Positions 1-10,690 of a stretch of DNA of 64,000 nucleotides are shown piece by piece. Source of the stretch: Phaeoceros laevis (taxonomy: Eukaryota; Anthocerotophyta; Anthocerotopsida; Notothyladales). The notes beneath the pieces are model-generated. The model was given only the letters and a program-made list of their open reading frames with translations. It was not told the DNA's origin and ran no database searches. The position numbers were made by a program, and so were the translations under genes. The first letter of the stretch is position 1, and each line of letters opens with the position of its first letter. The stretch spans positions 45,262 to 109,261 of the forward strand of contig JBNGIQ010008842.1 in the NCBI GenBank assembly GCA_049999765.1, given 5' to 3'.

Positions 1-809
1 AATATAGAGTGGGAAGGCCATCTGGGGGGAGGTGGGGCCCTGGGGCTCCTTCGCTCCCCTGGCGTTAAAAATAAAGCAAAAGCTGGTTGATTCGCTTGCC
101 AGCAGGGCCCATAACAAACGTGTGGCCACGTGGTTGGCGATCGGCGCAGCCAGACCGGAAACCGACCATTTGACGGGCTGTCGCCAGGCACACGCGTCCG
201 GCGGCCGCATTTCTGTGTTTGTTTTCGGGGAGAAGGACAGGAAAAGCTAGAAAAGCGCGAAAGCCAGACAGCGAGCGCCCCTATCCCCGTACCACTGGCA
301 TCCAAACATCATGTCTTGTTGCTGCCGATTAGTGGATTAGTGAGGGAGACTGTAAGTTTGGTATCAATCATTCAGCTTAGGGTTCTAGGCGTCTAGCCTA
401 TGCCAAACCGGGTGACTCCCAGCTCCAGCTTGGCAACTTCTGTTCAGGGCGTCCAGGCGTCATAGCTCCGCATTAAGAAGCAGGGCCTCCCGCCATCCGC
501 ACCCGGAGCCCGGAGTGGAAAGCAATCTCGTCGCTTCTCTTTCTCACATTTCAGACTTTTGAGGAGGAGAGGCGCTAGGCCTTAGGAGGAGAGGAAACAA
601 AGTACAAGAGGAGGACGTGTGCCGTGCCCTGGTGGTGATGCTGCCTTTGCCGCGGATGATGGCCAGTGTGTGAAGAGGAGGAAATTCGCGTGGCCCCCGC
701 CCGGCTCTCTCTTGTATGGGGAAGGACGGGTATGCCATTTGTCTGCTGCCGCTCGAAGGAGGAGGAGGAGGAGTTTGCTCAAGCGTGCGGGAGGCAGGAC
801 CAGAGAACC
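1..809. other. upstream region / probable 5' UTR of the ABI3-like gene
   Basis: There is no convincing gene here. The stretch from about 480 to 800 is GC- and purine-rich and probably belongs to the leader of the ABI3-like gene. An open frame runs in from 666, but it begins with GTG. Its first in-frame ATG is at 732 in a weak context, and the better-placed ATG is at 810. The long overlapping frames at 619-1263 and on the opposite strand at 544-819 are shadows of the leader and of the glutamine/glycine-rich coding sequence. Confidence 0.5.
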
Positions 810-3501
810 ATGGCATCACCTGTTTCAGCAGCGGGTGCAGCAGCAGCAGGGGGAGCTGCAGCAGCAGCAGCGGCTAGCAAGGGGCAACACCACCTCGGTT
901 TGGGAGGAGCTGCGCTGGAGTCGCCTAGGGACGTGTTGGAGGGCCCAGCCTGGAGCGAGTACCAGTCGGAGCTGCTGGAGGATTTGCAGCAGCCGTCCGG
1001 GGGGATGGCTTCCCCTTACCCGGCCATGCTGCCGCTGGACCCCGCTGATGTCGACGCCTACTCCCCGCTCAATTGCTCCTCCTCCCTCAACTGCACCGCT
1101 TCATCCTACTTCGACGCCGAGGGTTGTCTGCAGCAGCAGCAGCAGCATCAGCAGCTCCCCACCCGCTTGGGGTTTGGCCTGGGGGCGGGGATGGGGATGG
1201 GAGGAGGCCTGGGCCTGGGCATGGGCATGGCCTCGCCCTCGGCCTCCTCCTCCTGCTCCGTAGATCTGCGGGGGATCAAGGTGACCAACAAGGAGGTGAT
1301 CCAGAATGCCATGGAGGTGCTTGGGGTTAACGGGCTGCTGCAATTTGTGGAGCTCTGGGACCGGAGTCGCCGCCGCATTCAAGAGGAGCAGGAGCACCAG
1401 CAGCAACAGCCAGTGGTGTCTGCTGGTTGGGACGTCCACCAGCTGCCTCCGCCTTGGCCCGTGGACCACCCCTTGGCCGACGGGATGCAGCTGCTGCCCC
1501 CATTGCTGCCTTTCGGGGGTCTGGATGAGCAGCCGGCCTTCAGCTTCGGAGACAACAGCCATATGTTCGACTCCCAGCAGGCCCAGCCGCAGCAGCCGGC
1601 CTCAACACTGGAAGATGACAAGTCCACTGTCCTGCTCAATTTCCCGGCAAACAAGTGTCTGAGGCTGTCCACACAGCCCGCTGCTCCTGTGGCTGGAGAT
1701 CTGCCCTGCCCGGACAACAGAGCGGCCAAGTTCGTCAACACCACCTCCTTCGGGCCGCTCACCCCAAGAACCCCATCACCCGCTCTGCCAGCGTCGGTGC
1801 CCCTGGAGCTGCTGGGTCCTTGCCTTGTCCCGCAGCAGCCGGACGTGCCAAGCTTCGTGCCCGTGGCTCAGACTGGGCCCGCAACTGTCAAGTCCGGTTT
1901 TGATGACAAACTGCAACTGCAGCAGCAGCTCAATTCCAGGAGGACTCGGCTACAATTGCAGCTACAGCAGCAACAGCAGCAACAGCAGCAACAGCAGCAG
2001 CAGCAACGGGTGCAGCCTGTCAAGTCCACGCCCGCAGCCACCACCCGAGCCGCGCGCAAGCACCGGATGGCTCGCCAGCGTCACTCTCATGCCTTTCTGC
2101 ACCACCACCACCTCAGGGGCTCCACCAATTCTGCGGCCAACACCTCGCCTGCGGTGTCTGCCACTGCTTCTTCCGTCACCAGCATTTCTGAGAACATGAT
2201 TACCAGTGAAGCCTCCAATGCCAGCAGCCTTACTCATGCTCGGCAACCCGTTCCGGCACCTTCTCGTGCTGATCCGGTCCGTGACACTTCCTTTTTCAGC
2301 TGTTTCCCTGCTTTTAAAACTTCGGCTAGACATGAAGACCCGTCTGTGGTGAATTCAGGCTCCCCACCCTGCGCGAGCTTAGATGTCTGTGATTCTCTTT
2401 CCGGAAAGCAAGTGACGAACCTAGGGTTTAGAAGTCTCAGGTATTGGTAGTCAGGCTATGTAGGTACGTGTGTATGTGTGCTTTGCTCAGGTCGTGCCTC
2501 AGAAATCACTAAATGATTGGTCCATGCGACTGCAGGCTCGCAATGTCCAGAGCAAACATAGTCGGAACATGGATGGTTTGCAATTCTTGTTTCAGAAAGA
2601 GCTCAAACCCAGTGATGTCGGCAGTCTGGGAAGGATCATTTTACCCAAGGTATTGCGAGCCTCTCTTCAGTCAGAGATGCGTAGTCGTCAGGCATCCTGG
2701 CAGTGTAATGCGATAGGCTGTTGTAAATACTGGCTAGGTTTTGCTAACGCCAAATTTGTGATCCTCAACAGAGGGAAGCGGAAAGCCAACTCCCTGCACT
2801 TAACATGAAGGATGGGATGCCTATTCTTGCCGAGGACTTCGACACTGGAAAAGCTTGGACTTTGAAGTACAGGTAAGCCTTGAGCGCTTCCTATGTATCG
2901 TACAGGTTGTTCACACACCACAGCTACGGTGCTAAGTTGTCAAACCTTGTCTGCAGGTATTGGCCGAACAACAAAAGCCGGATGTATGTGCTTGAATGTA
3001 CAGGCGAGTCTTAATGCTTTTCTGTGTTGTCTGATACGTGCTTTGTCCTCCCTTAGTGTGGTACTCACCTGGTCCTACTTTGTGTATGCAGGAGAATTTG
3101 TAAAGATAAACCGCCTGGAAGAAGGAGATTTGATGATCCTCTATCGTTGTACCTCTGGTAGATCGAAATATGTAAGTGCCTTTACTGGATTTTCTGGTCT
3201 CCCATCCATTTGTGGAAGTTTCCAGTATGTTGCTCATCCATAGTCTATCTGCCTCCAGGTGCTTCGCGGTAAGAAGCGGACTCATGGCGATTCTGCTTGT
3301 GAAACTCCTGCAGTGGCAAAGTCAAGGAGTGTTCTCCTTGCCGATTCCACTGTCATCAGGTCTGGGCCGGAGGATGAGTTCCTCCAGGAGCTCACGGAAG
3401 ACCCCACCTTTGAGTGGGGAGGTTTGGCAACATTGGAGCGTTTCCCGAGCCTTGAAGCAGGTGACTTATCTATAGATGAGATACTGGGCCTGGGTGATTA
3501 G
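810..3501 (+). CDS. ABI3: ABI3/VP1-like B3-domain transcription factor, C-terminus cut by a transposon
   Basis: Six exons: 810-2411, 2491-2649, 2772-2872, 2957-3003, 3092-3171, 3259-3501, giving 743 aa. The family contains nuclear regulators of abscisic-acid-responsive and desiccation-tolerance genes that bind RY (CATGCA) elements. A B1-type block (LRGIKVTNKEVIQNAM, about residues 152-190), the basic B2 signature (ARKHRMARQR, about 412-422) and a full B3 DNA-binding domain (about 561-672, with SDVGSLGRIILPK, REAESQLP, YWPNNKSRMYVLE and EGDLMILY) appear in the order known for ABI3. Fourteen consecutive Gln and Gly/Met-rich tracts lie between B1 and B2. The start is ATG 810 (accATGgc); ATG 732 is in frame and possible. 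Intron 4 (3004-3091) is GC-AG. The intron-1 donor (CAA|GTGACG) was chosen because it alone keeps frame. The TAG stop is the first three bases of a hAT element. The family is certain; the exact N-terminus is less so. Confidence 0.9.
1965..2006 (+). repeat. CAG/CAA repeat encoding polyglutamine
   Basis: Fourteen glutamine codons in a row, CAG interrupted by CAA, lie in exon 1 of the ABI3-like gene between the B1 and B2 regions. Further Q-rich patches lie at about 1128-1155 and 1918-1930. Such tracts are common in plant activation regions and change length easily. Confidence 0.9.
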
Positions 3502-3779
3502 GCATGTGGGTTTACATTTTACACTTTACATGTAATTGAATTACATAGTGCAATTCCTTACACTTTACCAAGAGGCCGAAATTTTTTACATGTAAGCGGG
3601 GTAGGGTTTACAATTTGCTTACATTTATTTTCCGTGGTGACATATGTCATATTACATGTAAAATGACACCATTATAGTGTAATATGTAAGGAATGTAAAC
3701 ATGAGTAAAATATAAATGAATAGCACACCTCATGGGGTTAATCTAGTATGTTGCTAATCTAGTATGTTTCTTTACCTGC

Positions 3780-4519
3780 TCTGGTTATGCCCTCCTCTCC
3801 TTTTGGATCTACCTCACCTTCCTCTTCCTCATTCACATCATCAAGCTCAACTCCAATGGGATGCATACTAAGTAAGTATGTTATGACATCTTCCCAATCT
3901 TCAACTCCAACCTATGCTCTATGTCTCTTGAGAACCCGGTTATTGAAATAAATGTAAACAATTCCAACAAGTGTCTTGCTCTATGTCTCTTGAGAACCCG
4001 GTTGTTGAAATAAATGTAAACAAGCATCCCAACTCTTCCAACAAGTGTCTTGGCCCGATTATCTGTCTAGACATGCTTCCATGTGCTCCAGTTGCGCTCA
4101 TGCTTCCATGTGCTCCAGTTGCGCTCACAAGCAGTTGCCGTTGCAGAGCAAGATGGGGACACAAGCAGTTGCCGTTGCAGAGCAAGATGGGGACAATTTT
4201 CCCTATAGGATTCCCACCATTCTACCCCTTGTCCAACCAGACCTTCAGCTAGGCGGTCAGGCTTCGTGCAGTAGTTTTTCAGCTGAGGCAACACACATGG
4301 TCTTTCTCTAGCATCAAGTACCATATTATAGATCACCTTCTCACCTTTAATCCGAATGCTTTGAGGAATGTTGATAATCTGTTTGTAATGCTTAGGGTCA
4401 AGCATTGCACTAGCGATGAAGCTATCATGCCAACCGAAAGCTGGCATACACAAAACTTGGGGTCTTCCATGGGAGCTTGCGCGCGTTCGCTCCGACCACA
4501 CTTTTGGGCAAAGCCTCAC
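3780..4519 (-). pseudogene. decayed hAT transposase C-terminal region
   Basis: Read on the minus strand, 4519-4067 keeps a frame with hAT hallmarks: a MLDPKHYK block, VIYNMVLD, WWESYRENCPHLALQRQLL and ACERNWSTWKH, which is the core of the hAT C-terminal dimerisation region. Further downstream (about 4000-3780) LVGIVYIYFNNRVLKRHRA and an acidic tail are recognisable across stops. The N-terminal BED/zinc-finger and catalytic parts are absent, so the copy cannot be autonomous. Internal tandem duplications have scrambled the dimerisation region. Confidence 0.75.
3915..4193. repeat. short duplications inside the hAT remnant
   Basis: Three duplications are visible: a 47-bp unit at 3915-3961 repeated at 3977-4023 (one difference); a 27-bp unit repeated exactly in tandem at 4072-4098 and 4099-4125; and a 34-bp unit repeated exactly in tandem at 4126-4159 and 4160-4193. 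They duplicate pieces of the transposase C-terminus. Confidence 0.9.
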
Positions 4520-4736
4520 ACTCGTTACATGGTTATTTTGTAATTACACTAGTTACAAGAAAGTAATTACATCTAAGAAAAGTAATTACATGCACGAAAT
4601 GTAATTACACTAGAAGAATGTAATTACAAATAGGGGTGTAATGTAAAATAGATACTTTACTATGTAAGCGTTACACTTTACGATTTACTTACACTTGGCC
4701 CCGCTTACATGTAAAACCCACACCCCTATGGGTGAT

Positions 4737-6073
4737 CACTTGCCTAGGAAGGTCTGATCCTTCACACCCGCAGAGCAAGAACTGTAAAGCCCACATGTTT
4801 GGTCTTGGATGTGAAGCGTTACTGGAGGTACCATTCGAGTCAACAACAGGAGGATGGGATGAGGACTTGCCATCCACCCGGAAAATGTATTTCTTCAGGA
4901 CCCCTTCTCGTGTGAGGAGTAATCATGTCTGTGCCCCACACATTCTGAGTTTTAAAGGGCTGTTGCCGTATGTGTGGACAGTTTGCAGCCTAGAATTGTG
5001 CAGGTCCGTGGCCATTTAACTCAGTCTGCAATTTATTAACTAGGATGTACACACTTTTGGAAAGGTGCCAGAGCTAGGCAGGAGTGTAGATGAATGAGGC
5101 AAGGCAATCGGGATTGTGGCTGAAGTTTTCTTCAGTCACGGTGTCTGAGCCTGAAGCGTAACCAGCTGTACCATAAAAGTATGGTCGGAATAGGGAAGGG
5201 CATATTGAACATCTCTTGTTCCCATCTTAAGATTGTTGTCCCTGCACGTTGTCGCTTCTTTGAAGTGTACTGTGCATCCGGTTTGGCTCCTTTTTGCCTT
5301 ATCGAGGATTCGTGTGCTCCCGGATCTGTCCGATGGTACATCGACATAAGGGTAAAGCTCATTGGTTGTCCAAAGCAATCAATCGCTGAGTAGCACCTGG
5401 GTCCTAGAACTGGACGATTAGATGGGTGCTATTGGCTCAGACTTAGTGGTCCGTTGTGCAACACACATGGGATGCCATCACTATCGTAGACTAGCACTTC
5501 AGTCTTGGGTGGCTTCTTCAATCAGTTACAGTGCAGCAGGTGTCGAATGCTCCAGAGGACCGACGGTGCTACTGTAAACAAGCCAAGGTTCCAGATATTG
5601 AGGGCAAACTACAGTGAGGGCAAACTACAGTGTGTGAAAACGTAGTTAGTGGAAACCCATTTTTCATTCAAAAAGAAACGCAAGCAAATCGTTTTCATTA
5701 AGAAACGGAAAAAACCAAAATATTAGAAACACATATAAAGGTCTACTAACACGTTTTCCGTTTCTATCCAAAATTACAAAGTGTGTCGATAAAAGAGACA
5801 GATATTTTCCAACCTATCCAACTGACCATGGAAGATGGTCGCACCAATGCATTAGCCAAACAGAGCACATGTAGATGAAGGTTGACAGCCACACAAAGAG
5901 AGTGTCACGCCGAGTTGGGAGTGCAACAAGGATAAGGAGGGTAACCGGATGGCTGACCAGATTGTGATAGCAAACATGTCTAAGCAACTATTTAGGTGCA
6001 AGTTCCATATGGATATGGATAGGCGTACCTCTATCCAAGTCTAGATTCTTTGCAAAAATTCCAGCCCACTACA
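4737..6073. other. displaced ABI3-like 3' region and intergenic DNA
   Basis: Sequence after the second copy of the target duplication is where the ABI3-like exon would have continued before insertion. Read in the same frame it gives six codons and then TGA at 4755-4757, so 4758 to about 5400 is probably the old 3' UTR. After about 5600 the DNA becomes A/T-rich. An 11-bp inverted repeat (gaaacggaaaa at about 5704, ttttccgtttc at about 5753) is visible. No gene was recognised. Confidence 0.45.
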
Positions 6074-6169
6074 AGTAGTAGTCGTAGTAGAAAAGGGCCG
6101 CGCTATACCAACTCCACAAGGGAATTGAGCTCGCCACCATGTTTGTGACTTGCCTGGTAGCGAGCTACC

Positions 6170-6231
6170 TAGCTAGCCAGCTATGGTGGTTAAGCTATGT
6201 TAGCTAGCCAGCTATGGTGGCTAAGCTATGT
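6170..6231. repeat. 31-bp tandem duplication
   Basis: Two copies of a 31-bp unit starting tagctagccagctatggtgg, at 6170-6200 and 6201-6231, with one difference. They lie inside the TIR-bearing element. Confidence 0.85.
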
Positions 6232-6275
6232 TAGTTTGTTAGAGCTATGCTGATCTAGTATAAGGTTGAGCTACC

Positions 6276-6345
6276 CTATCTATCTACCCTTTCTACTATT
6301 ACTGTATCTAGATAGATAGAGATAGAAAGGATAGATAGGTATCTA
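6276..6345. repeat. inverted repeat (hairpin) built of CTAT/GATA units
   Basis: ctatctatctaccctttcta is followed after a short loop by tagagatagaaaggatagatag, so the strand can fold on itself with a 16-18 bp stem. It lies inside the TIR-bearing element. Confidence 0.7.
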
Positions 6346-7217
6346 GTACAAAGAGTCAAACTTTTAGCCCTCATGCATGCAACATCGCAAGCCAGTCAAG
6401 ATTGATGTGGAAAGATTGGAGCACACAATTCGAACCCGACAAATGCATAGAAGTAGAGCAAATGGCAAATTTATTTATTGTGGATAGGAAGAGTAAGACA
6501 TTACTTAAATGGTGTCTGCCTTAAGACATTGAATGGAGAGAACATATTGTTCATTGATGCTTGCGGTGCAACCCACCATCTTCTTTTCTTTCAGAGCTTG
6601 TACTATGAGTAATTGATTCTTTATCATGTAACTCAACCTTGCTAGACTTATATATCTTGTCCATGTCTATCTTACAATAACCAGCTTGAATCTTCACTAC
6701 TCAAGAAGACACGAGTCCTAACAATTCTCAAAGACCGAACATGGTATACATAGGGCTCAATGGTTGCACATCACGCTAACTTAAAGTCCATGCGTAGCCT
6801 AGTATGCATGGATGTCAAACGCACCATGCTATTCTCTTGCAAGCATAAAATGGACCACGAGTTTATGAAACAAGTTTCCCATCCCCTGAAGAAGCATCAT
6901 AGCCAACAAATATCCACTGGCATCATTGTTGCATTTTTTACTGTACTCAACACAAGCAAGATGCTAGGAGCATTCAACCATTTATATAGATTAGCCACGA
7001 CTGCAAGAGTAGCGCAAGCAGCACAACATAGAAGGATCAACATCAACCATGCGGACTATAGCAGTGGATGGAGAGCGAGGTCCAAGAGACTTTGACTTTA
7101 ACTTTACTAGCAAAGTCCAAGATTCTTATCTTAAGATTTATCATATGCAAATTAAAATTTATCGTTGCATACAAATGATCTCACTTTCATCAACCACAAT
7201 CTATTTTATCGTGTAAC

Positions 7218-7384
7218 AACTAGCCAGTCAGTCCAGCCATACGTATGCCACCTAAGTGGTTACCTAGTTTGGAACTTGCAAAAAAACATATATATAACTA
7301 GCCAGTCAGTCCAGCCATACGTATGGAGTTATTACCACCTAAGCACTTACCTAGTTTGGAACTTGCAAAAAAACATATATATGT
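7218..7384. repeat. 80-90 bp tandem duplication
   Basis: Two copies of a unit that begins aactagccagtcagtcc and ends with aaaaaaacatatatat, at 7218-7295 and 7296-7384. The second copy has an 8-10 bp insertion. They lie inside the TIR-bearing element. Confidence 0.85.
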
Positions 7385-7987
7385 TGACTTAGCATCCACA
7401 AGTCCAATCTAAAAAGCTAGGATAAAGTGATCAAGTGCATGTTTGCCAATTCGTCGGTGCTATCTGTACTTTCCATTTCCTGTTCAAGATCTCTTGACTT
7501 TAAGAAATGACTATAATCTGCCTGTCCAATGGCAAAAGGTTCAACATAGGCCATGCTAGGTGCTGACTTCCAAATAAGATCATCGGTTCAAGCATCTCAA
7601 TGACGCAGAGTTCTCTCTACAGTGTACCTTGTCCCCCATTCTGAAGCTGGATTCCAACGTGGAATCGGTATAGCGCGGCTCCTTGCTACTACTACTATGC
7701 TGCCACTACTATGGGATGATTCTGGGCAAATGAAACCCCACTAACATAAGCCCAAGAAATACCGTAACCACAATCATCTACAAACCTCGTAACTTCATGG
7801 GTCAGACCGACTCAGACTCAGACGCCTAGAAAATGGTCGGAGATTGGACGGCAAAACAGAGTCAGGTATTTGTCGCTTCCACGAGTTCCATACAAGGCTA
7901 TTGTTGGACTCTCAATCCACCCCACAACATTTTCATCTGAATGACGCGATTCCGATTACGTCCACACCTCAGCACTCTTCTGAGCTT

Positions 7988-8128
7988 TTAGGTAGCAAGG
8001 ACCTGGCGGTCCAGCGCCATGGCAATGAGAACAAAGACAAGCAAAAATTTCAGCATAAAGATCAGAGCTTGGAGTACAAGAGAGAACAGAAATACGAAGC
8101 CGAGCCAGACCAGAATTTTGCCAGAGAA
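7988..8128 (-). CDS. possible C-terminal piece of a membrane protein, cut by the assembly gap
   Basis: On the minus strand an open frame leaves the gap and ends at a TAA at 7988-7990. Its roughly 46 residues are strongly hydrophobic (for example VWLGFVFLFSLVLQALIF, then FLLVFVLIAMA), enough for one or two membrane spans, with a short polar tail. No family was recognised. The rest would lie in or beyond the 100-N gap. Pyrimidine-rich DNA can give hydrophobic frames by chance, so this is weak. Confidence 0.2.
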   Translation of the reverse strand, partial: FSGKILVWLGFVFLFSLVLQALIFMLKFLLVFVLIAMALDRQVLAT

Positions 8129-8228
8129 NNNNNNNNNNNNNNNNNNNNNNNNNNNNNNNNNNNNNNNNNNNNNNNNNNNNNNNNNNNNNNNNNNNNNNNN
8201 NNNNNNNNNNNNNNNNNNNNNNNNNNNN
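8129..8228. other. assembly gap (100 N)
   Basis: Exactly 100 N, a conventional scaffold-gap placeholder; the true length is unknown. Confidence 0.99.
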
Positions 8229-8773
8229 CTTAGCTGAACACCAGGATGTGGACGGCAAGAATCATCGCATTGCAGCCACAGTACAATCACATTCCAAAAG
8301 ACGCCGCTTATGTATCAAGAGCAACCTCAAGAACCTCAAGTTCCCCAAGGGACCCTGAGGGTGCGAGGGATGTCAGTTCCACTTGTCTTTATCTTCGATA
8401 TTCGCCACGTGGCTTCAATGGATACGACAAAGATCGGTGCAGGCCGGGAATCCTGCTATTTCTGTCTGAAAAGGAGGGAAGTATAAGAAGAAAATGTGGG
8501 CCTTTACACAGTCTGCCTGTGTGTTACGCATATTACAGTGTGAAGATGGTGTGCTTTGATGTGCACAACGCCTCCACTTCGGCGTCTTTTGCACCAAACG
8601 TGACAAGGCTGACAAAGCCCGCGCATTAGCACACGTAAGAGAGGGCGGCCTACTCATCACGACCCCTCCTGACCTGTGTATTCTGCTTTTCTCGAAGGGC
8701 GAGAACAACAACAGTTTTTCAATCCAACACCAACGTCCCTAGGTACAATACACCATTCCCGGTTCCTACCCTG

Positions 8774-10089
8774 CTATGTGACCTTCGGCGTGGAGGCACA
8801 GACCTCTGGAATATATCCTTCCAAAGCCTGCCAACGTTTATGACAAGCACAGTACTCTTAGTATTCACACCAACCGAGTATAGTTTGCAGCACTCTCCCG
8901 AAGTGAAAATGCTTACAGAAATTAGATTCTGGACACGAGTTGTCTGTGTCTTCCTGTGTTGTCGAACTGAATCATTGACCTGCATATGGCATAGGATGCA
9001 CAGTGATCATATACACATGTTTCTGACATGGCAAAGCCAGCACAAGTACGTATCACCAACCGTGATGCCGTCAATCTCTAGTTGTACTTGAGTAAGCAGC
9101 TCCAAAAGCCTGAACTGTTCCTGCCAGAAAGGTAAGAACAAAATACAAGGAATGGGAACATGACAAAAAATCAAGATTCCTGGAAAACAAGCAGCATGGA
9201 TGCCTTCTACCTCTCATATCAACCGCTACTGAGAACAGGTGTCCTAGCTTGATCACAATAGGCAGTTACACATCTGCTATGCAAGATGGCGATAGGTCCA
9301 TGCAATACAAATAGCCTCTAAACCTGACTGAAGAACAATACTTTCTGCTTATCAGCATTTGCCTGTTGCCTTCCCCCCGCTTCACTCATAAAGTCGGCAG
9401 CCTCCTGCTCAAGCTGATCAACCTGGATATGTCTTCACAATCTCACATGAGTGAAAATTCAGGTTGTCAAGCCAGTAATGCTGCCTAGCACATGCACTAT
9501 AAAAACTCCACCACACAGACGAGTTGGTTCACGGAACTCAAAGAGTATGCGGGAATGATGTGTTTGAAAGAAAGCCCAGGGCTCTTACTTTGCGGGTCAC
9601 CGCAAGAATCATGCCAAGCGGTGTAGGTTTCACAGCAGACGCGTCGCTTTTACCAGCTGTTCCTTTCAGCAGACGGGCTTCAGCAGCCTCTGCACGGAGC
9701 CTCCGGAGATCTGCTAAGTTCAGTGGTTTAGAGGACCCTCGTGCCCCAAGAGAATCCGGGTCGCTCTTCTTCGCAGATTTGTCCTTCCCATCTCGACCTA
9801 GTTGCCTGCCTACGGTTGCAACAATAAAGAGTATTGGTTCATCGGAACTCATCGAAACCACAGAGCACTGCCATCTTGCAAGAGTACGTCTCTTGTGATC
9901 TCCCGAAGATACATGCCATTACGCACCTTTGCGATTGCTTACAAAGTGGCCGAAGAGGAGAACAGCAACAGCTGCTACCGCCACAAACGGCAGACTCACC
10001 CACACCGGCTTCGCCCGATCTTCAAAAGCGGCTGGTCTATGCAATGGAGGTGGCTTCCTGCCTGAAGCTGCGGCCATCCCGTCCTCCAT
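8774..10089 (-). CDS. small membrane-anchored protein with a possible BAG-like C-terminal helix bundle
   Basis: I assembled six exons on the minus strand: 10089-9927, 9809-9589, 9422-9324, 9120-9061, 8979-8917 and 8827-8774. They give 219 aa with every junction in frame and stop TAG at 8774-8776. The start is ATG 10089 (a second ATG is four codons on). Residues about 29-50 form one transmembrane segment (VWVSLPFVAVAAVAVLLFG). A basic, Ala/Lys-rich middle follows. The last about 75 residues are amphipathic and charged, with LLELLTQVQLEIDGIT and then VRQHRKTQTTRVQNLIS, a spacing that resembles the BAG (Hsp70-cofactor) domain. The BAG reading is an inference from pattern only. Two donors (GTTTAG, GTTGGT) are weak, so exons 3-4 are the least certain. 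It is divergent from the PsbP-like gene, about 600 bp apart. Confidence 0.55.
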
Positions 10090-10690
10090 ATTGCACTGCT
10101 CAAAACAGCACAAGCGTCCACGCTTTATTCATTCCGTTCGACAACCCAAATCTCATCTCGGCTATAGCTCTACACCTTTCCAGCTGCAAGAGCAAGTGAC
10201 GCGGACTCCAGATGCCACTTGTTGATCGCATCCAGTGGAAGAAACGAACGTAGCACGCAACAATCGAGCGAGCGTAGAGTTATCAGGCACGGCCAATTTC
10301 ACCCCTAAAATGGCAGGATGAGGATAAATCAGACATCGTCTGGGTAGTTTCGTCAAATTCAGCAGCTTGCAATCACGCTGACAGAAAATGCGGCACGCAA
10401 GGGACGTCCTTGTTGCCGCCGGGGGAAAAGGGGCTCTAGGAATCGTTCGCACAATCCCCGAGGACCTGCGGCCCCCGTGCCTGTTGGCTTACACGGGGGT
10501 AATTAGGCTTCGAGTCACCATGACCCTAACCGGTTGCCCGAAGGATAGGACGACACTGACAGTCACTGACTGGAAGAGCTTCATTTGTCTTGGATCGCTG
10601 AATGCTGGAAGGAACTTACTATGAGTTGGCTAGTGGTCTGCCGTCAAATCTAATACCTGTTGCAGGCCTTGTGCCCACAGGAGCAGGTGT
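10090..10690. promoter_or_regulatory. shared upstream region of two divergent genes
   Basis: This is a 601-bp stretch between the start codons of the membrane-anchored protein gene (-) and the PsbP-like gene (+). It must hold both 5' UTRs and promoters. I saw no clear TATA box. The open frames here are short and not conserved in style. Confidence 0.4.

Larger units (their letters stand above)
3499..4728 (-). mobile_element. hAT-superfamily transposon remnant (1230 bp) with perfect 8-bp target duplication
   Basis: The element begins TAGGCATGTGGGTTTACA (3499-3516). The reverse complement of its other end begins TAGGGGTGTGGGTTTTACA (up to 4728), so the terminal inverted repeats are imperfect. 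It is flanked by an exact 8-bp direct repeat, tgggtgat, at 3491-3498 and 4729-4736. An 8-bp duplication is the hallmark of hAT insertion. Subterminal regions are full of TTACATGTAA- and TGTAATTACA-like motifs, as expected for transposase-binding subterminal repeats. The interior holds a decayed transposase C-terminus on the minus strand. The first three bases double as the stop codon of the ABI3-like gene. Confidence 0.88.
6074..7697. mobile_element. non-coding element with long imperfect terminal inverted repeats
   Basis: The 5' arm has agtagtagtcgtagtag and then gggccgcgctatacc (6095-6109). The reverse complement of the 3' arm has agtagtagtag and then ggagccgcgctatacc (7667-7682). Similarity continues inward for another 20-25 bp with mismatches. 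The core match is 14 of 15. The interior has no transposase-like frame but carries internal duplications and a strong hairpin. I could not find a clean target-site duplication, so superfamily and exact ends are open (Mutator-like is one option). Confidence 0.5.

Noticed and set aside
619-2333. Several long frames overlapping the ABI3-like exon 1 on both strands
   Set aside because: They are alternate-frame translations of Gln/Gly/Ser-rich DNA, most start at non-ATG codons, and only the called frame gives B1, B2 and B3 in order.
9318-9323. TAG just after the third exon of the membrane-anchored gene as the true stop
   Set aside because: A GT donor precedes it, and three further in-frame exons with coherent helical sequence follow. 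Kept as an alternative, not the main model.
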